The position numbers and the translations under genes were made by a program. Positions 46,177 through 53,628 of a DNA stretch of 64,000 bases are shown here, piece after piece (the first letter of the stretch is position 1; each line of letters begins with the position of its first letter). This DNA is from DASQDN01 sp963825845. GTDB lineage: Bacteria; Acidobacteriota; Terriglobia; Bryobacterales; Bryobacteraceae. The notes below the pieces were generated by a model that was given only the letters and a program-made list of their open reading frames with translations, had not been told where the DNA came from and did not search any database. The stretch lies in NCBI GenBank assembly GCA_963825845.1, contig CAWGVL010000028.1, positions 1 through 64,000 on the forward strand, given 5' to 3'.

Positions 46177-46295
46177 GCGCACTCTTCGAGCGAACCGCGT
46201 TGTTGATTCTCTGCGGCACATTTGGCTATGTGGCTTGCGCGTTGTTTGACCGGGCCGTAATCTGGCTCCTAAAACTGTCACCGTCAGAGCGTTAG
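46161..46295 (+). CDS. Single-helix membrane micro-protein, 44 aa
   Basis: Starts at GTG 46161 after GAGGAGG and overlaps the preceding stop. It reads VEIVSALFERTALLILCGTF, then GYVACALFDRAVIWLLKL and SPSER. The hydrophobic centre would span the membrane once or twice. Its stop codon lies inside leader copy 2. The overlapping starts and stops of three consecutive small ORFs suggest a coupled set. Not recognised. Confidence 0.5.
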   Translation: MVEIVSALFERTALLILCGTFGYVACALFDRAVIWLLKLSPSER

Positions 46296-46335
46296 AATTA
46301 TTCCCGCGTCAATACGCGGCACGGAGGGAAATGTG
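46278..46335 (+). promoter_or_regulatory. Conserved leader copy 2, before the PEP-CTERM-type gene
   Basis: GTCACCGTCAGAGCGTTAGAA begins the leader. The hairpin CCGCGT (46304-46309) with ACGCGG (46314-46319) has 6 bp and a CAAT loop. GGAGG follows, then the GTG start at 46333 of a signal-peptide-bearing gene. Compared with copy 3, the stem sequence differs on both sides while pairing is kept. Confidence 0.7.
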
Positions 46336-47093
46336 CGATTTGTTTTGGCTTTAACTTTCGGGGCGATTGGCTACGCCGCAACCATAGGTACGTCGGTGCG
46401 GCTCACCGGGGTGTGCCCCGAATCCCCAATCTCATCTACGGGTACGAATCAAGCCTCCATCGTCGGAACGTGCGATTATCACTTTGAGCCTGCTGTCCAC
46501 ACTTTCGGGCATGCCGTCTCTGCATCGGCCGCGCGTGGCGATTTGTCGGTAGCCAGCAGTCACGCGGACATCGGCGGCGGCACAGCGTTCGCGACGGGCG
46601 AGGCGTCTGCTTGGTTCGATGACAGGCTGATTCTCTCATCTGCATCCACGCAAGAAGTATTCCTCTCTTACGATGTGCTGTACACGGGTGGCTTTGCGCG
46701 ACACATCGAAGCCTGGGCGGGTGCAACGGTGCGGTTCGGTGGTGCGCAAGCGGCACTGTTCACGAATAACATGCCTTCTTGGTATTACGCCGATGGCGTC
46801 ACCTTGACGCACAACGACCCTCTTGCCGTGTGGACAAACCAAGAACTTCTGTTCAGCGGGCGGTTAGATCTAGTGACGCTGGACGAGAGGCCAGGTGCAT
46901 CGATGCGCGCTCAACTCGTAGGCATTCATGCGAAGGATCGAGACGCTAACGATATTCCAATTACGGTGCAGTGGAGCGGCTCCGAGGTTATTCAAACACC
47001 AGAGGCGTCTCTTGGTTAATGCTCCTTGGAGGACTTGCGGCGCTTTCGTTGCGAAAGCCTTACCGCACGGCGCAACTGGCACCGTCGAAGTAA
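46333..47093 (+). CDS. Secreted PEP-CTERM-type protein, frameshifted at the sorting signal
   Basis: A signal peptide (RFVLALTFGAIGYAA) is followed by a domain of about 200 residues, mostly beta-strand-like, with HAVSASAARGDLSVASSH and FLSYDVLYTGG. The frame ends at TAA 47017 after IQTPEASLG, but one missing base there restores LMLLGGLAALSLRKPYRTAQ, i.e. a PEP-like motif, a hydrophobic helix and basic residues: a PEP-CTERM sorting signal. Repaired length is about 253 residues, ending inside leader copy 3. Such proteins are processed by an exosortase, which is not in the window. The domain itself is not recognised. Confidence 0.7.
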
Positions 47094-47141
47094 TAGGATT
47101 GTTCCCGCCCGTGTGTCTCACGGGGACGGAGGACAAACGTG
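47080..47141 (+). promoter_or_regulatory. Conserved leader copy 3
   Basis: CACCGTCGAAGTAATAGGATTG begins the leader (first base 47080). The hairpin CCCGTG (47108-47113) with CACGGG (47119-47124) has 6 bp and a TGTCT loop. GACGGAGGACAAAC and a GTG start at 47139 follow. The encoded peptide (KTILRMLLCGAAIGHASLIG) looks like the start of a signal peptide but ends after 30 codons at 47231, so the gene behind it is lost. Confidence 0.7.
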
Positions 47142-47314
47142 AAGACAATTCTAAGGATGTTGCTCTGCGGAGCAGCAATAGGGCACGCGTCTCTGATCGG
47201 AGGGTGGAGGGCGTGCCTCTTTTTATTTTGAAGACCCCGGATATGCGTGGTCGCAAGAGCGACACTGCCCCGCCTGCCCACCAACACCCAGTAAACTTAC
47301 GTGGCTGCTCACTA

Positions 47315-47848
47315 CAACGGAACTTGCCCGGCGGGTTGCGACTCGGAGAAGCACTGTCTTTGGCGTGGATGGAGGTAAAGCTCGAACCAGCTAATAAAGC
47401 AGGATTTGGGTGTCTAACTGTCCTGTCCGGTAAGGCGAAGAACCGCAGATCGCGGAACGTTCCCCTGAGTGAGCGTGCAGTGGCGATGCTTCGGCGCTGA
47501 AGGCCTCAGACGAGGGATTCGTTTTTCTGCGGGCGGACGTCTCCGCTGTGTGACACGTCGCTAGATCAACAGCACGCGCGTCTGAGGGCCATGCTGAAAC
47601 TACCAAGCGAGTTCGTGCTCCACTGTTTGCGTCACACGTTCGGGACACGAATGGGAGAAGCCGGAGCGGACGCATTTACTATCACGAAGCTGATGGGGCA
47701 TTCGACGGTTACGGTCTCGCAGCGGTACGTGCATCCTTCACCGGAAGCGCTCGAAGTCGCGTATGAGCGGATGACCAGCCTTAAGATGCAGCGAGCCGCT
47801 ACAGTTTCCGCTACACTAACTGGTGTAGCGAGTGAAGTCCCGCAGTAA
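47315..47848 (+). pseudogene. Tyrosine recombinase (phage-type integrase), truncated and frameshifted
   Basis: Only the catalytic domain remains. GLRLGEALSLAW holds the first catalytic Arg, RSRNVPLSERAVAMLR follows, then after two frameshifts HCLRHTFGTRMGEAG with His and the second Arg, LMGHSTVTVSQRYVHP with the second His region and the nucleophile Tyr. The frame breaks near 47498 and 47555. The N-terminal core-binding and arm-binding domains are missing, with no match between 47232 and 47315. It lies 18 bp upstream of the intact tRNA-Leu, as expected for the integrase of an element inserted there. Confidence 0.85.
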
Positions 47849-47859
47849 CTCTTCTGTTT

Positions 47860-47907
47860 TCAACATGCCCGGGTGGCGAAATCGGCAGACGCAACGGACT
47901 TAAAATC
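47860..47907 (+). repeat. Right attachment-site repeat overlapping tRNA-Leu
   Basis: Identical to 43051-43098. The repeat ends two bases into the 3' strand of the anticodon stem, so strand exchange probably took place in or near the anticodon loop. Confidence 0.9.
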
Positions 47908-47955
47908 CGTTTTCGCGAAAGCGGAGTGCGGGTTCAAGTCCCGCCCCGGGCACCA
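47867..47955 (+). tRNA. tRNA-Leu (anticodon UAA)
   Basis: 89 bases including an encoded CCA. The acceptor stem GCCCGGG pairs with CCCGGGC (47945-47951). The anticodon stem ACGGA/TCCGT encloses the loop CTTAAAA with TAA at 47901-47903. A long variable arm (47911-47927), typical of class II tRNAs, precedes the T-arm GCGGG-TTCAAGT-CCCGC. All parts fit tRNA-Leu. Its 5' half is repeated at the left end of the island. Confidence 0.97.
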
Positions 47956-48024
47956 GGCGACCATCGCGTCCCGCTTTCAAATTTCTCTTAAAACCCAAGC
48001 CGACTGCGCCGATATGTCCCATGT

Positions 48025-48300
48025 ATGGTGGAACAACGTAGAGCAGAAAGGTACACCTGCTCCAGGCCAGTGGATGTCGACTTCTTCAGCGCGCATCGCT
48101 ACTGCGGAAGACGAGCGGCCGAGGTCATGGACATCTCCGTCGGCGGGCTTCTCCTCCGCTTTGACACGCCGCCTCCGGTCTGCAGCCACCTGACGCTGCG
48201 CACCAAAGGTCACGTTCTTCGCTACACCATCCGACACCGATACAAACGAGACGGATCCTTCTTCGCCGGCGTTCAACTCACGCCCGAGACCAACGAGTAG
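48025..48300 (+). CDS. PilZ domain protein
   Basis: 91 residues. The c-di-GMP-binding signature is present: an Arg-rich start EQRRAERYTCSRPVDV giving the RxxxR motif, and VMDISVGGLLLRF giving (D/N)xSxxG. The length is that of a stand-alone PilZ domain. It may adjust motility, pili or polysaccharide output in response to c-di-GMP. It lies 70 bp after tRNA-Leu, outside the island repeats, with a palindrome and a terminator-like structure downstream. Confidence 0.85.
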   Translation: MVEQRRAERYTCSRPVDVDFFSAHRYCGRRAAEVMDISVGGLLLRFDTPPPVCSHLTLRTKGHVLRYTIRHRYKRDGSFFAGVQLTPETNE

Positions 48301-48366
48301 CGCACTATCACTTCCCGCGGGTGGAAAATAGATGTAATCCCAAATATGACCATCGATTGCGATTCA

Positions 48367-48382
48367 ATATCGGCGCCGATAT
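48367..48382. other. 16-bp perfect palindrome
   Basis: ATATCGGCGCCGATAT lies between the PilZ gene and the convergent EamA gene. Its symmetry would suit a dimeric DNA-binding protein or a methylation or restriction site, but its position between two 3' ends does not favour an operator. Confidence 0.4.
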
Positions 48383-48401
48383 CTGGACGCGCCCCTACAA
48401 C

Positions 48402-48451
48402 AGAAACAAAGGCCGGACCGCCGTGACAGGCAGTCGGCCTTTCCTGTTTCC
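48402..48451. terminator. Bidirectional terminator-like hairpin
   Basis: AAAGGCCG (48408-48415) pairs with CGGCCTTT (48435-48442). The outer GAAACA and TGTTTC extend the stem after a small bulge. It lies between the convergent PilZ and EamA genes and shows short T-rich flanks on both strands, so it may end transcripts from both. Confidence 0.6.
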
Positions 48452-48599
48452 AGCAGCGAACATTGACACCGAGAAGCAAATCGCCGCCAACCGTAAAGCG
48501 TCCGGAAGGCGACGCGTCTGACAACGGGCGCCGGCAAAATCAAAGCGAGTTCGCAAGCTCCCGAGCCGGCCTTACAGCAGCCAAACTTCGATCTCTAAA

Positions 48600-49466
48600 C
48601 TACTGCCCGACGCGGCCTAAAGCATCCCGATTCTGCCACCATGCGTTGACGCCAGTCGCGACCAGCAGGATAGCTCCGCCCACGCACGCCAGAAATCCAG
48701 GTTTCTCATCCAGCACGAGCCATGTCCAGAGCGGATTTAACGCGGGTTCGACGAGCAGCACTGTGGCCGCCTCAAACGCGGGCACATGCCGGATCGCTTT
48801 CGTCAGGCACCAGTACGCCAGCGCAATCTGAAAGAAACCGAGGTACACAATCGGAAGGACATCGCTAAGCCGAACTTCCGGAAACGGAAACGCCGGACCC
48901 GCGGCGATAAAGAACCCAAGCAGGTTTCCGGCAAAAACTGTCGCAATGCCGGCGGAACCGCTCGCATCGTGACGGCCCATATACCGGAGTCCCGCGACCA
49001 CGATGGCCCAGGAAATCCCCGAGCCTGCCCCCAGCAAATTCCCGAGCCTTGGGTTTGGCGCTGTGGCACCCACCGGTTCCGTGCTCACGAAAAAAAGACT
49101 CATGCCAATCGCCATGACAGCCATCAACACGAGGTCGCTTCGGCGCACGGGCTCTCGCAAGAGGACCGGGCTGATGAACAGCAGGTATATCGGGGCTGTC
49201 GACTGCAGGAAAATGGCGTTTGCAGCGGTAGTCAATTTCGTCGACGCAACGAACAGGATCAGCATCGATGCGTACGCGCATGCCACACCGAAAAGCGGCA
49301 GCGTCCAGCGCCGGCGGACACCTGGAAGCATAAACCACAAGGCGCAAGCTGCCAGCACGGAACGGGAACAGGCCACCTGCCAGGCGGTTAAGTCGTTGTA
49401 TTTAATCGCTACTCCGCCGGTCGAGAACAGCACTGCCGCCGCCAACAGCAGCAGTCGCGGCGGCAC
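48600..49466 (-). CDS. EamA/DMT family transporter
   Basis: 288 residues and about ten membrane helices in two EamA repeats. The first begins LLLLAAAVLFSTGGVAIKY, with SRSVLAACALWFML. The second begins GNLLGAGSGISWAIVVAGLRY, with VLLVEPALNPLWTWLVLDE, a conserved end-of-repeat motif. DMT transporters export or import small metabolites such as amino acids or nucleotides across the inner membrane; the substrate is not predictable. The GTG start lies 1 bp after the stop of a 52-aa gene, so the two are probably co-translated. Confidence 0.9.
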   Translation of the reverse strand: MPPRLLLLAAAVLFSTGGVAIKYNDLTAWQVACSRSVLAACALWFMLPGVRRRWTLPLFGVACAYASMLILFVASTKLTTAANAIFLQSTAPIYLLFISPVLLREPVRRSDLVLMAVMAIGMSLFFVSTEPVGATAPNPRLGNLLGAGSGISWAIVVAGLRYMGRHDASGSAGIATVFAGNLLGFFIAAGPAFPFPEVRLSDVLPIVYLGFFQIALAYWCLTKAIRHVPAFEAATVLLVEPALNPLWTWLVLDEKPGFLACVGGAILLVATGVNAWWQNRDALGRVGQ

Positions 49467-49467
49467 G

Positions 49468-49626
49468 TCAGACTTCCCGGTTGCGAGTCACGAAATTCTG
49501 AACCTCGGCGATCCTTACGCCGTAGACTTTCTCCACCTGCCGGCAGATTTCCATGCCAAGCCGGTCGGGAGACTCGTCTTCGTCGTGGTCTACCGTCACT
49601 TTGATGTATAGATCCGTACGCGCCAT
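49468..49626 (-). CDS. Small hypothetical protein, 52 aa
   Basis: ATG at 49626; reads MARTDLYIKVTVDHDEDESP, then DRLGMEICRQVEKVYGVRIA and EVQNFVTRNREV. The alternating hydrophobic and charged pattern suggests a small alpha/beta fold, a strand then a helix then a strand. It is acidic at the N-terminal half and directly precedes the transporter gene with a 1-bp gap. I do not recognise a family. The composition and tight spacing support a real gene. Confidence 0.65.
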   Translation of the reverse strand: MARTDLYIKVTVDHDEDESPDRLGMEICRQVEKVYGVRIAEVQNFVTRNREV

Positions 49627-49788
49627 CTCCGACCATCATAGCCGCGGAGATTTGCGGCGCCGGCTCAGGTTTGTTGCATCCAATATCTTGACGATCTCTG
49701 CGGAGACGTCATAGGCAGCCGGACTTGGGGCGTATGGCAAGTCAACGGTATCATTAAAGAAACCAGCAAAAGCTCAGCGAACTCCGAA

Positions 49789-52700
49789 GTGATTACACAA
49801 GAACGACATATCCAAGAATCTCAGACACTTGCATTTGGATTCACCTTTGAAGACCTGTACCGCCGAGACGCTCTCGTGCGGTTGGATTCGGTATTCCTTG
49901 ACCGTCTCGCCGAATCCGACCCGTCCCTAGCGGAGCGTCTGATTACCGCCCGGCAGAATCCGGAAGCTATTGAAAAAAAGCAGTGTTCCGAGTTGATTCT
50001 TGAGGTATCGCCGCACCTGGAAGACTTCGTGGGCGACCTGTTTCGTATCACCACCGAGCTTGGAGCATTGCAGAAGCGCCACTTCGCTTTGGCCCCGTTG
50101 TTCTCGGTAAAACGTCGATTCGTCTTCAAGAAAGCCGCAAGCGGTATGACGCCGGAGAAGGCCGAAGCGATCGATGGGCCGGGGCTCGCCGTCGAGCTTG
50201 AAACATTGTTTGGCGAGCCGCTCTCCGAAAGCAGCTACGTAGACCATGTGTCCCGCTGGCTCGATGACGAGAAACTGCATGCGCACCAATTGCAGGTTGC
50301 GGCACAATACGCCGCGTGGGCTGCCCTTACTCCATCGGGACGGGAAAAACACCACCACGATGTTCTCTTCAAGCTCCCCCGCAAGCTTGACCCCGTCAAT
50401 CTGATCCGCGTCGAGACGGTTCAACTCGAAGGCGCGCCGGCGTTTCAGCTGCATCCGTCGCATTGGAGACAGCGCGAAGGCTTTGGCCTGACCGATCCAG
50501 GGACCGATCTTCGCGGCGCGATCGATCAGGCGACGTATTGCATCAAGTGCCACCAGCAGCAGAAGGACTCTTGTTCAACTGGCCTGCGCGAGAAAACGGG
50601 TGAGTTCAAGAAGAGCGTCTTTGGCGTAACACTGAACGGCTGCCCTCTGGACGAGAAGATCTCAGAGATGCACGTTGCCAAGCAGGAAGGCAATCCGATC
50701 AGCGCGCTTGCAATCGTGACGATCGACAACCCCATGTGCGCCGGTACCGGTCATCGCATTTGCAATGACTGCATGAAGTCCTGCATTTACCAGAAGCAGG
50801 ATCCCGTCGACATCCCGCAAGCAGAAACGCGCTCGCTCAAGGATGTGCTGGAACTCCCGTGGGGCTTTGAAATCTATAGCCTTCTCACACGGTGGAATCC
50901 GCTGAACATCGAGCGTCCTTTCCCGAAAGCGGAGACGGGGTACGATGTGCTCGTTGTGGGACTCGGCCCGGCTGGTTTCACCCTGGCGCATCATCTGATG
51001 AACGATGGCCATCACGTGACTGCCGTTGACGGACTGAAAATAGAGCCGCTGCCAGCTGAGATGTCCGGTGTCACGCCGACGGGTGAGCGCGTTCCATTCA
51101 AGCCGATTCGCGATGTGTCCGACATTTACGAATCCCTGAGTGACCGCGTCCTCGCGGGCTTCGGGGGCGTCGCCGAGTACGGCATCACCGTCCGTTGGAA
51201 CAAGAATTTTCTGAAGGTAATCCGCCTGATGCTGGAGCGCCGTCGCGAGTTTGCGATGTTCGGCGGCGTTCGCTTTGGAGGCACGCTTACCATTGACTCC
51301 GCCTTCGAGCGCGGCTTTGATCACATCGCATTGTGTATGGGCGCAGGGCGTCCGACCGTAATCCCAATGAAGAACGGTCTGGCGCGCGGTGTTCGGCAGG
51401 CGTCGGACTTCTTGATGGCGTTGCAGCTGACGGGCGCTGCAAAGAGAGATTCGCTCGCGAATTTGCAGGTGCGCCTCCCTGTGGTTGTCATTGGCGGCGG
51501 TTTGACCGCGATCGATACCGCTACCGAATCGCTCGCGTACTACGTCGTGCAAGTCGAGAAGTTCCTTACGCGATACGACACGCTCGTTAAAGAGCGCGGC
51601 GAAGAAGCCGTGCGCGCCAGTTGGACCTCTGAAGAGAAAGAAACGGCGCTCGAGTTCATCGAGCACGGCCGCGCGATCCGTGCCGAGCGCAAGAAGGCCG
51701 CACGCGAGGGACGGGCCGTCAATCTCATTAACCTCCTGAATTCGTGGGGCGGTTCCACGATCGCCTATCGACGCCGTCTGATCGACTCGCCAAGCTACAC
51801 GCTGAATCACGAAGAAGTAGAAAAAGCTCTTGAGGAAGGTGTGCGGTTCGCGGAGTGTCTGTCGCCCGAGTCGGTATGCGTCGATGCATTCGGCCATGCC
51901 GCGTCGATCACGTTTTCTCAACTCGCGCTTCAGCCGGAGACGGGCAAACTGGTCGCCACCGGCCAGATGACCACGCTGCCAGCGCGCAGCATTCTCGTCG
52001 CTGCGGGTACGCAGCCCAACACGGTTCTGGCGCGCGAGGACGCCGACAACGTCGTTCTCGACGGCAAGTATTTCCAGGCCATCGACGAAGAGGGTAATCC
52101 GGCGAAGCCGGAGCGAGTCGCGAAGCCAATCGAGACTCGAGTGTTGATGTCGCTTCGACCCGATGGCAAAGCTATCAGCTTCTTCGGTGATCTCCATCCA
52201 TCCTTCTCTGGAAACGTAGTGAAGGCGATGGGCAGCGCGAAACGCGGCTACCCCATAGTCTCGCGAATCCTCGCGAAGGCAAAGCCCTCATCACATGAAC
52301 GCCTGGTAGAAACCTTGAACGAAGAGCTTCGCGCCATTGTCCACGACGTGGTCAGGCTCACTCCGAACATTGTCGAGGTCGTGGTGAAGGCGCCGATGGC
52401 GGCCCGTGCGTTCCAGCCCGGCCAGTTCTATCGTCTTCAGAACTTCGAGGCATTGGCCGCGCGCGTGGAAGGAACCACGCTGGCGATGGAAGGTCTCGCA
52501 TTGACGGGCGCGTCTGTCGATCGTGAGCGCGGATTGCTATCGACCATCGTTCTCGAGATGGGCGGCTCCTCCGACCTTTGTGCCCTTTTGAAGCCGGGCG
52601 AACCGGTAATCCTGATGGGACCGACCGGGACGCCGACGGAAACGCCTGCGAATGAGACCGCGTTGCTGGTCGGCGGAGGACTCGGGAACGCCGTGCTCTT

Positions 52701-53322
52701 CTCCATCGGCCAAACACTCCGGGCGAGCGGTTCCCGTGTTGTGTATTTCGCGGGCTACAAGAAAGTCATCGACCGCTACAAGATAGAAGAAATCGAAGCC
52801 GCCGCGGATGTTGTCGTGTGGTGCTGTGATGAGGCGCCAGGGTTTACGCCCGGACGCGTTCAGGATCGGGCGTTTGTAGGCAACATCGTTCAGGCGATGG
52901 TCGCATACGCGTCGGGCGAGTTGGGTGAAATCGAGATCCCCTTCAATACCGTTGATCGAGTTGTCGCGATCGGTTCCGACGGCATGATGAATGCAGTGGC
53001 AAGGGCTCGTCACGGTGTGCTGCAGCCGTACCTCAAGCAGGGCCATCACGCGATCGGCAGTATCAATTCGCCGATGCAGTGCATGATGAAAGAAATCTGC
53101 GCCCAGTGTTTACAGGTTCATAAAGACCCTGTCACTGGCGTGGAGCAGGTTGTCTTTTCGTGTTTCAACCAGGATCAGAACCTGGATCACGTTGACTTCA
53201 GCAATCTACGGGCGCGGCTGACTCAGAACGGCGTCCAGGAGAAGCTGACGAAACTGTGGATCGACCGTGCCCTGCAACGGGCTGGCTTGCGGACGAACGT
53301 AGCAGCCGCGGTTCTTACCTAA
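49789..53322 (+). CDS. Large fused iron-sulfur flavoprotein: glutamate-synthase-small-subunit-like plus PyrK/ferredoxin-reductase-like
   Basis: 1177 residues from GTG 49789. The N-terminal 370 residues include Cys clusters CIKCHQQQKDSC and CAGTGHRICNDCMKSC, likely iron-sulfur sites. A GltD/NfnB-like FAD/NAD(P)H domain follows (YDVLVVGLGPAGFTLAHHLM, then RLPVVVIGGGLTAIDTATES). From about residue 850 comes a PyrK/NfnA-like module: an FAD-binding barrel (RAFQPGQFYRLQNF), an NAD-binding part (TALLVGGGLGNAVLFSIGQ) and four C-terminal Cys (CMMKEICAQC, then FSC) for a 2Fe-2S cluster. The layout is like both NfnAB subunits in one chain, so flavin-based electron transfer or bifurcation is a possible role. 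Two downstream genes follow without gaps. Confidence 0.82.
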   Translation: MITQERHIQESQTLAFGFTFEDLYRRDALVRLDSVFLDRLAESDPSLAERLITARQNPEAIEKKQCSELILEVSPHLEDFVGDLFRITTELGALQKRHFALAPLFSVKRRFVFKKAASGMTPEKAEAIDGPGLAVELETLFGEPLSESSYVDHVSRWLDDEKLHAHQLQVAAQYAAWAALTPSGREKHHHDVLFKLPRKLDPVNLIRVETVQLEGAPAFQLHPSHWRQREGFGLTDPGTDLRGAIDQATYCIKCHQQQKDSCSTGLREKTGEFKKSVFGVTLNGCPLDEKISEMHVAKQEGNPISALAIVTIDNPMCAGTGHRICNDCMKSCIYQKQDPVDIPQAETRSLKDVLELPWGFEIYSLLTRWNPLNIERPFPKAETGYDVLVVGLGPAGFTLAHHLMNDGHHVTAVDGLKIEPLPAEMSGVTPTGERVPFKPIRDVSDIYESLSDRVLAGFGGVAEYGITVRWNKNFLKVIRLMLERRREFAMFGGVRFGGTLTIDSAFERGFDHIALCMGAGRPTVIPMKNGLARGVRQASDFLMALQLTGAAKRDSLANLQVRLPVVVIGGGLTAIDTATESLAYYVVQVEKFLTRYDTLVKERGEEAVRASWTSEEKETALEFIEHGRAIRAERKKAAREGRAVNLINLLNSWGGSTIAYRRRLIDSPSYTLNHEEVEKALEEGVRFAECLSPESVCVDAFGHAASITFSQLALQPETGKLVATGQMTTLPARSILVAAGTQPNTVLAREDADNVVLDGKYFQAIDEEGNPAKPERVAKPIETRVLMSLRPDGKAISFFGDLHPSFSGNVVKAMGSAKRGYPIVSRILAKAKPSSHERLVETLNEELRAIVHDVVRLTPNIVEVVVKAPMAARAFQPGQFYRLQNFEALAARVEGTTLAMEGLALTGASVDRERGLLSTIVLEMGGSSDLCALLKPGEPVILMGPTGTPTETPANETALLVGGGLGNAVLFSIGQTLRASGSRVVYFAGYKKVIDRYKIEEIEAAADVVVWCCDEAPGFTPGRVQDRAFVGNIVQAMVAYASGELGEIEIPFNTVDRVVAIGSDGMMNAVARARHGVLQPYLKQGHHAIGSINSPMQCMMKEICAQCLQVHKDPVTGVEQVVFSCFNQDQNLDHVDFSNLRARLTQNGVQEKLTKLWIDRALQRAGLRTNVAAAVLT

Positions 53323-53628
53323 ATGTTCATTGTTCATGTTCACGTTCACGTGAAGCCTGAGTTCATCGAGCCATTTCGCGACGCCAGCCTCGAGAACGCA
53401 CGCAACAGCGTGCAGGAGCCTGGTATCGCTCGGTTCGATATTATCCAGCAGGCGGATGACCCGTCGCGATTCGTACTCGTCGAGGTGTACCGCACAGCCG
53501 AAGCGTCGGCCCAGCATAAGGAAACTCGGCACTACGCAGTGTGGCGCGACACGGTCGCTAACATGATGGCTGAGCCGCGCAGCAGTGTAAAGTACTCCAA
53601 TGCGTTTCCGTCGGACGAAGGCTGGTGA
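53323..53628 (+). CDS. Antibiotic-biosynthesis monooxygenase (ABM/LsrG-like) domain protein
   Basis: 101 residues with a dimeric ferredoxin-like ABM fold pattern: FIVHVHVHVKPEFIEPFRDA, then RFDIIQQADDPSRFVLVEVY, then HKETRHYAVWRDTVANMM. These proteins act as cofactor-free oxygenases or isomerases; the LsrG and YgiN members are the closest in appearance. The ATG follows immediately after the stop of the large flavoprotein, and its own stop overlaps the next start (TGATG), so all three genes form an operon. Confidence 0.82.
   Translation: MFIVHVHVHVKPEFIEPFRDASLENARNSVQEPGIARFDIIQQADDPSRFVLVEVYRTAEASAQHKETRHYAVWRDTVANMMAEPRSSVKYSNAFPSDEGW

Larger units (their letters stand above)
43051..47907. 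mobile_element. Small integrated island at tRNA-Leu(UAA)
   Basis: A 48-bp perfect direct repeat (43051-43098 and 47860-47907) contains the 5' half of tRNA-Leu up to the anticodon loop and the first bases of the 3' anticodon stem. A decayed tyrosine recombinase ends 18 bp before the intact tRNA. Between the repeats are duplicated modules with micro-ORFs, a methyltransferase, a PEP-CTERM-type gene and three similar leaders. This is the arrangement of an element integrated at a tRNA gene, here on the 5' side, so the intact tRNA would consist of an element-borne 5' half and the original 3' half. Size is about 4.8 kb. With its integrase broken it is probably no longer mobile. Confidence 0.8.

Noticed and set aside
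47076..47100. TGGCAC before leader copy 3 as the -24 element of a sigma-54 promoter for PEP-CTERM genes
   Set aside because: The required TTGC-like -12 element is missing at the right spacing, and the other two leaders read TGTCAC.
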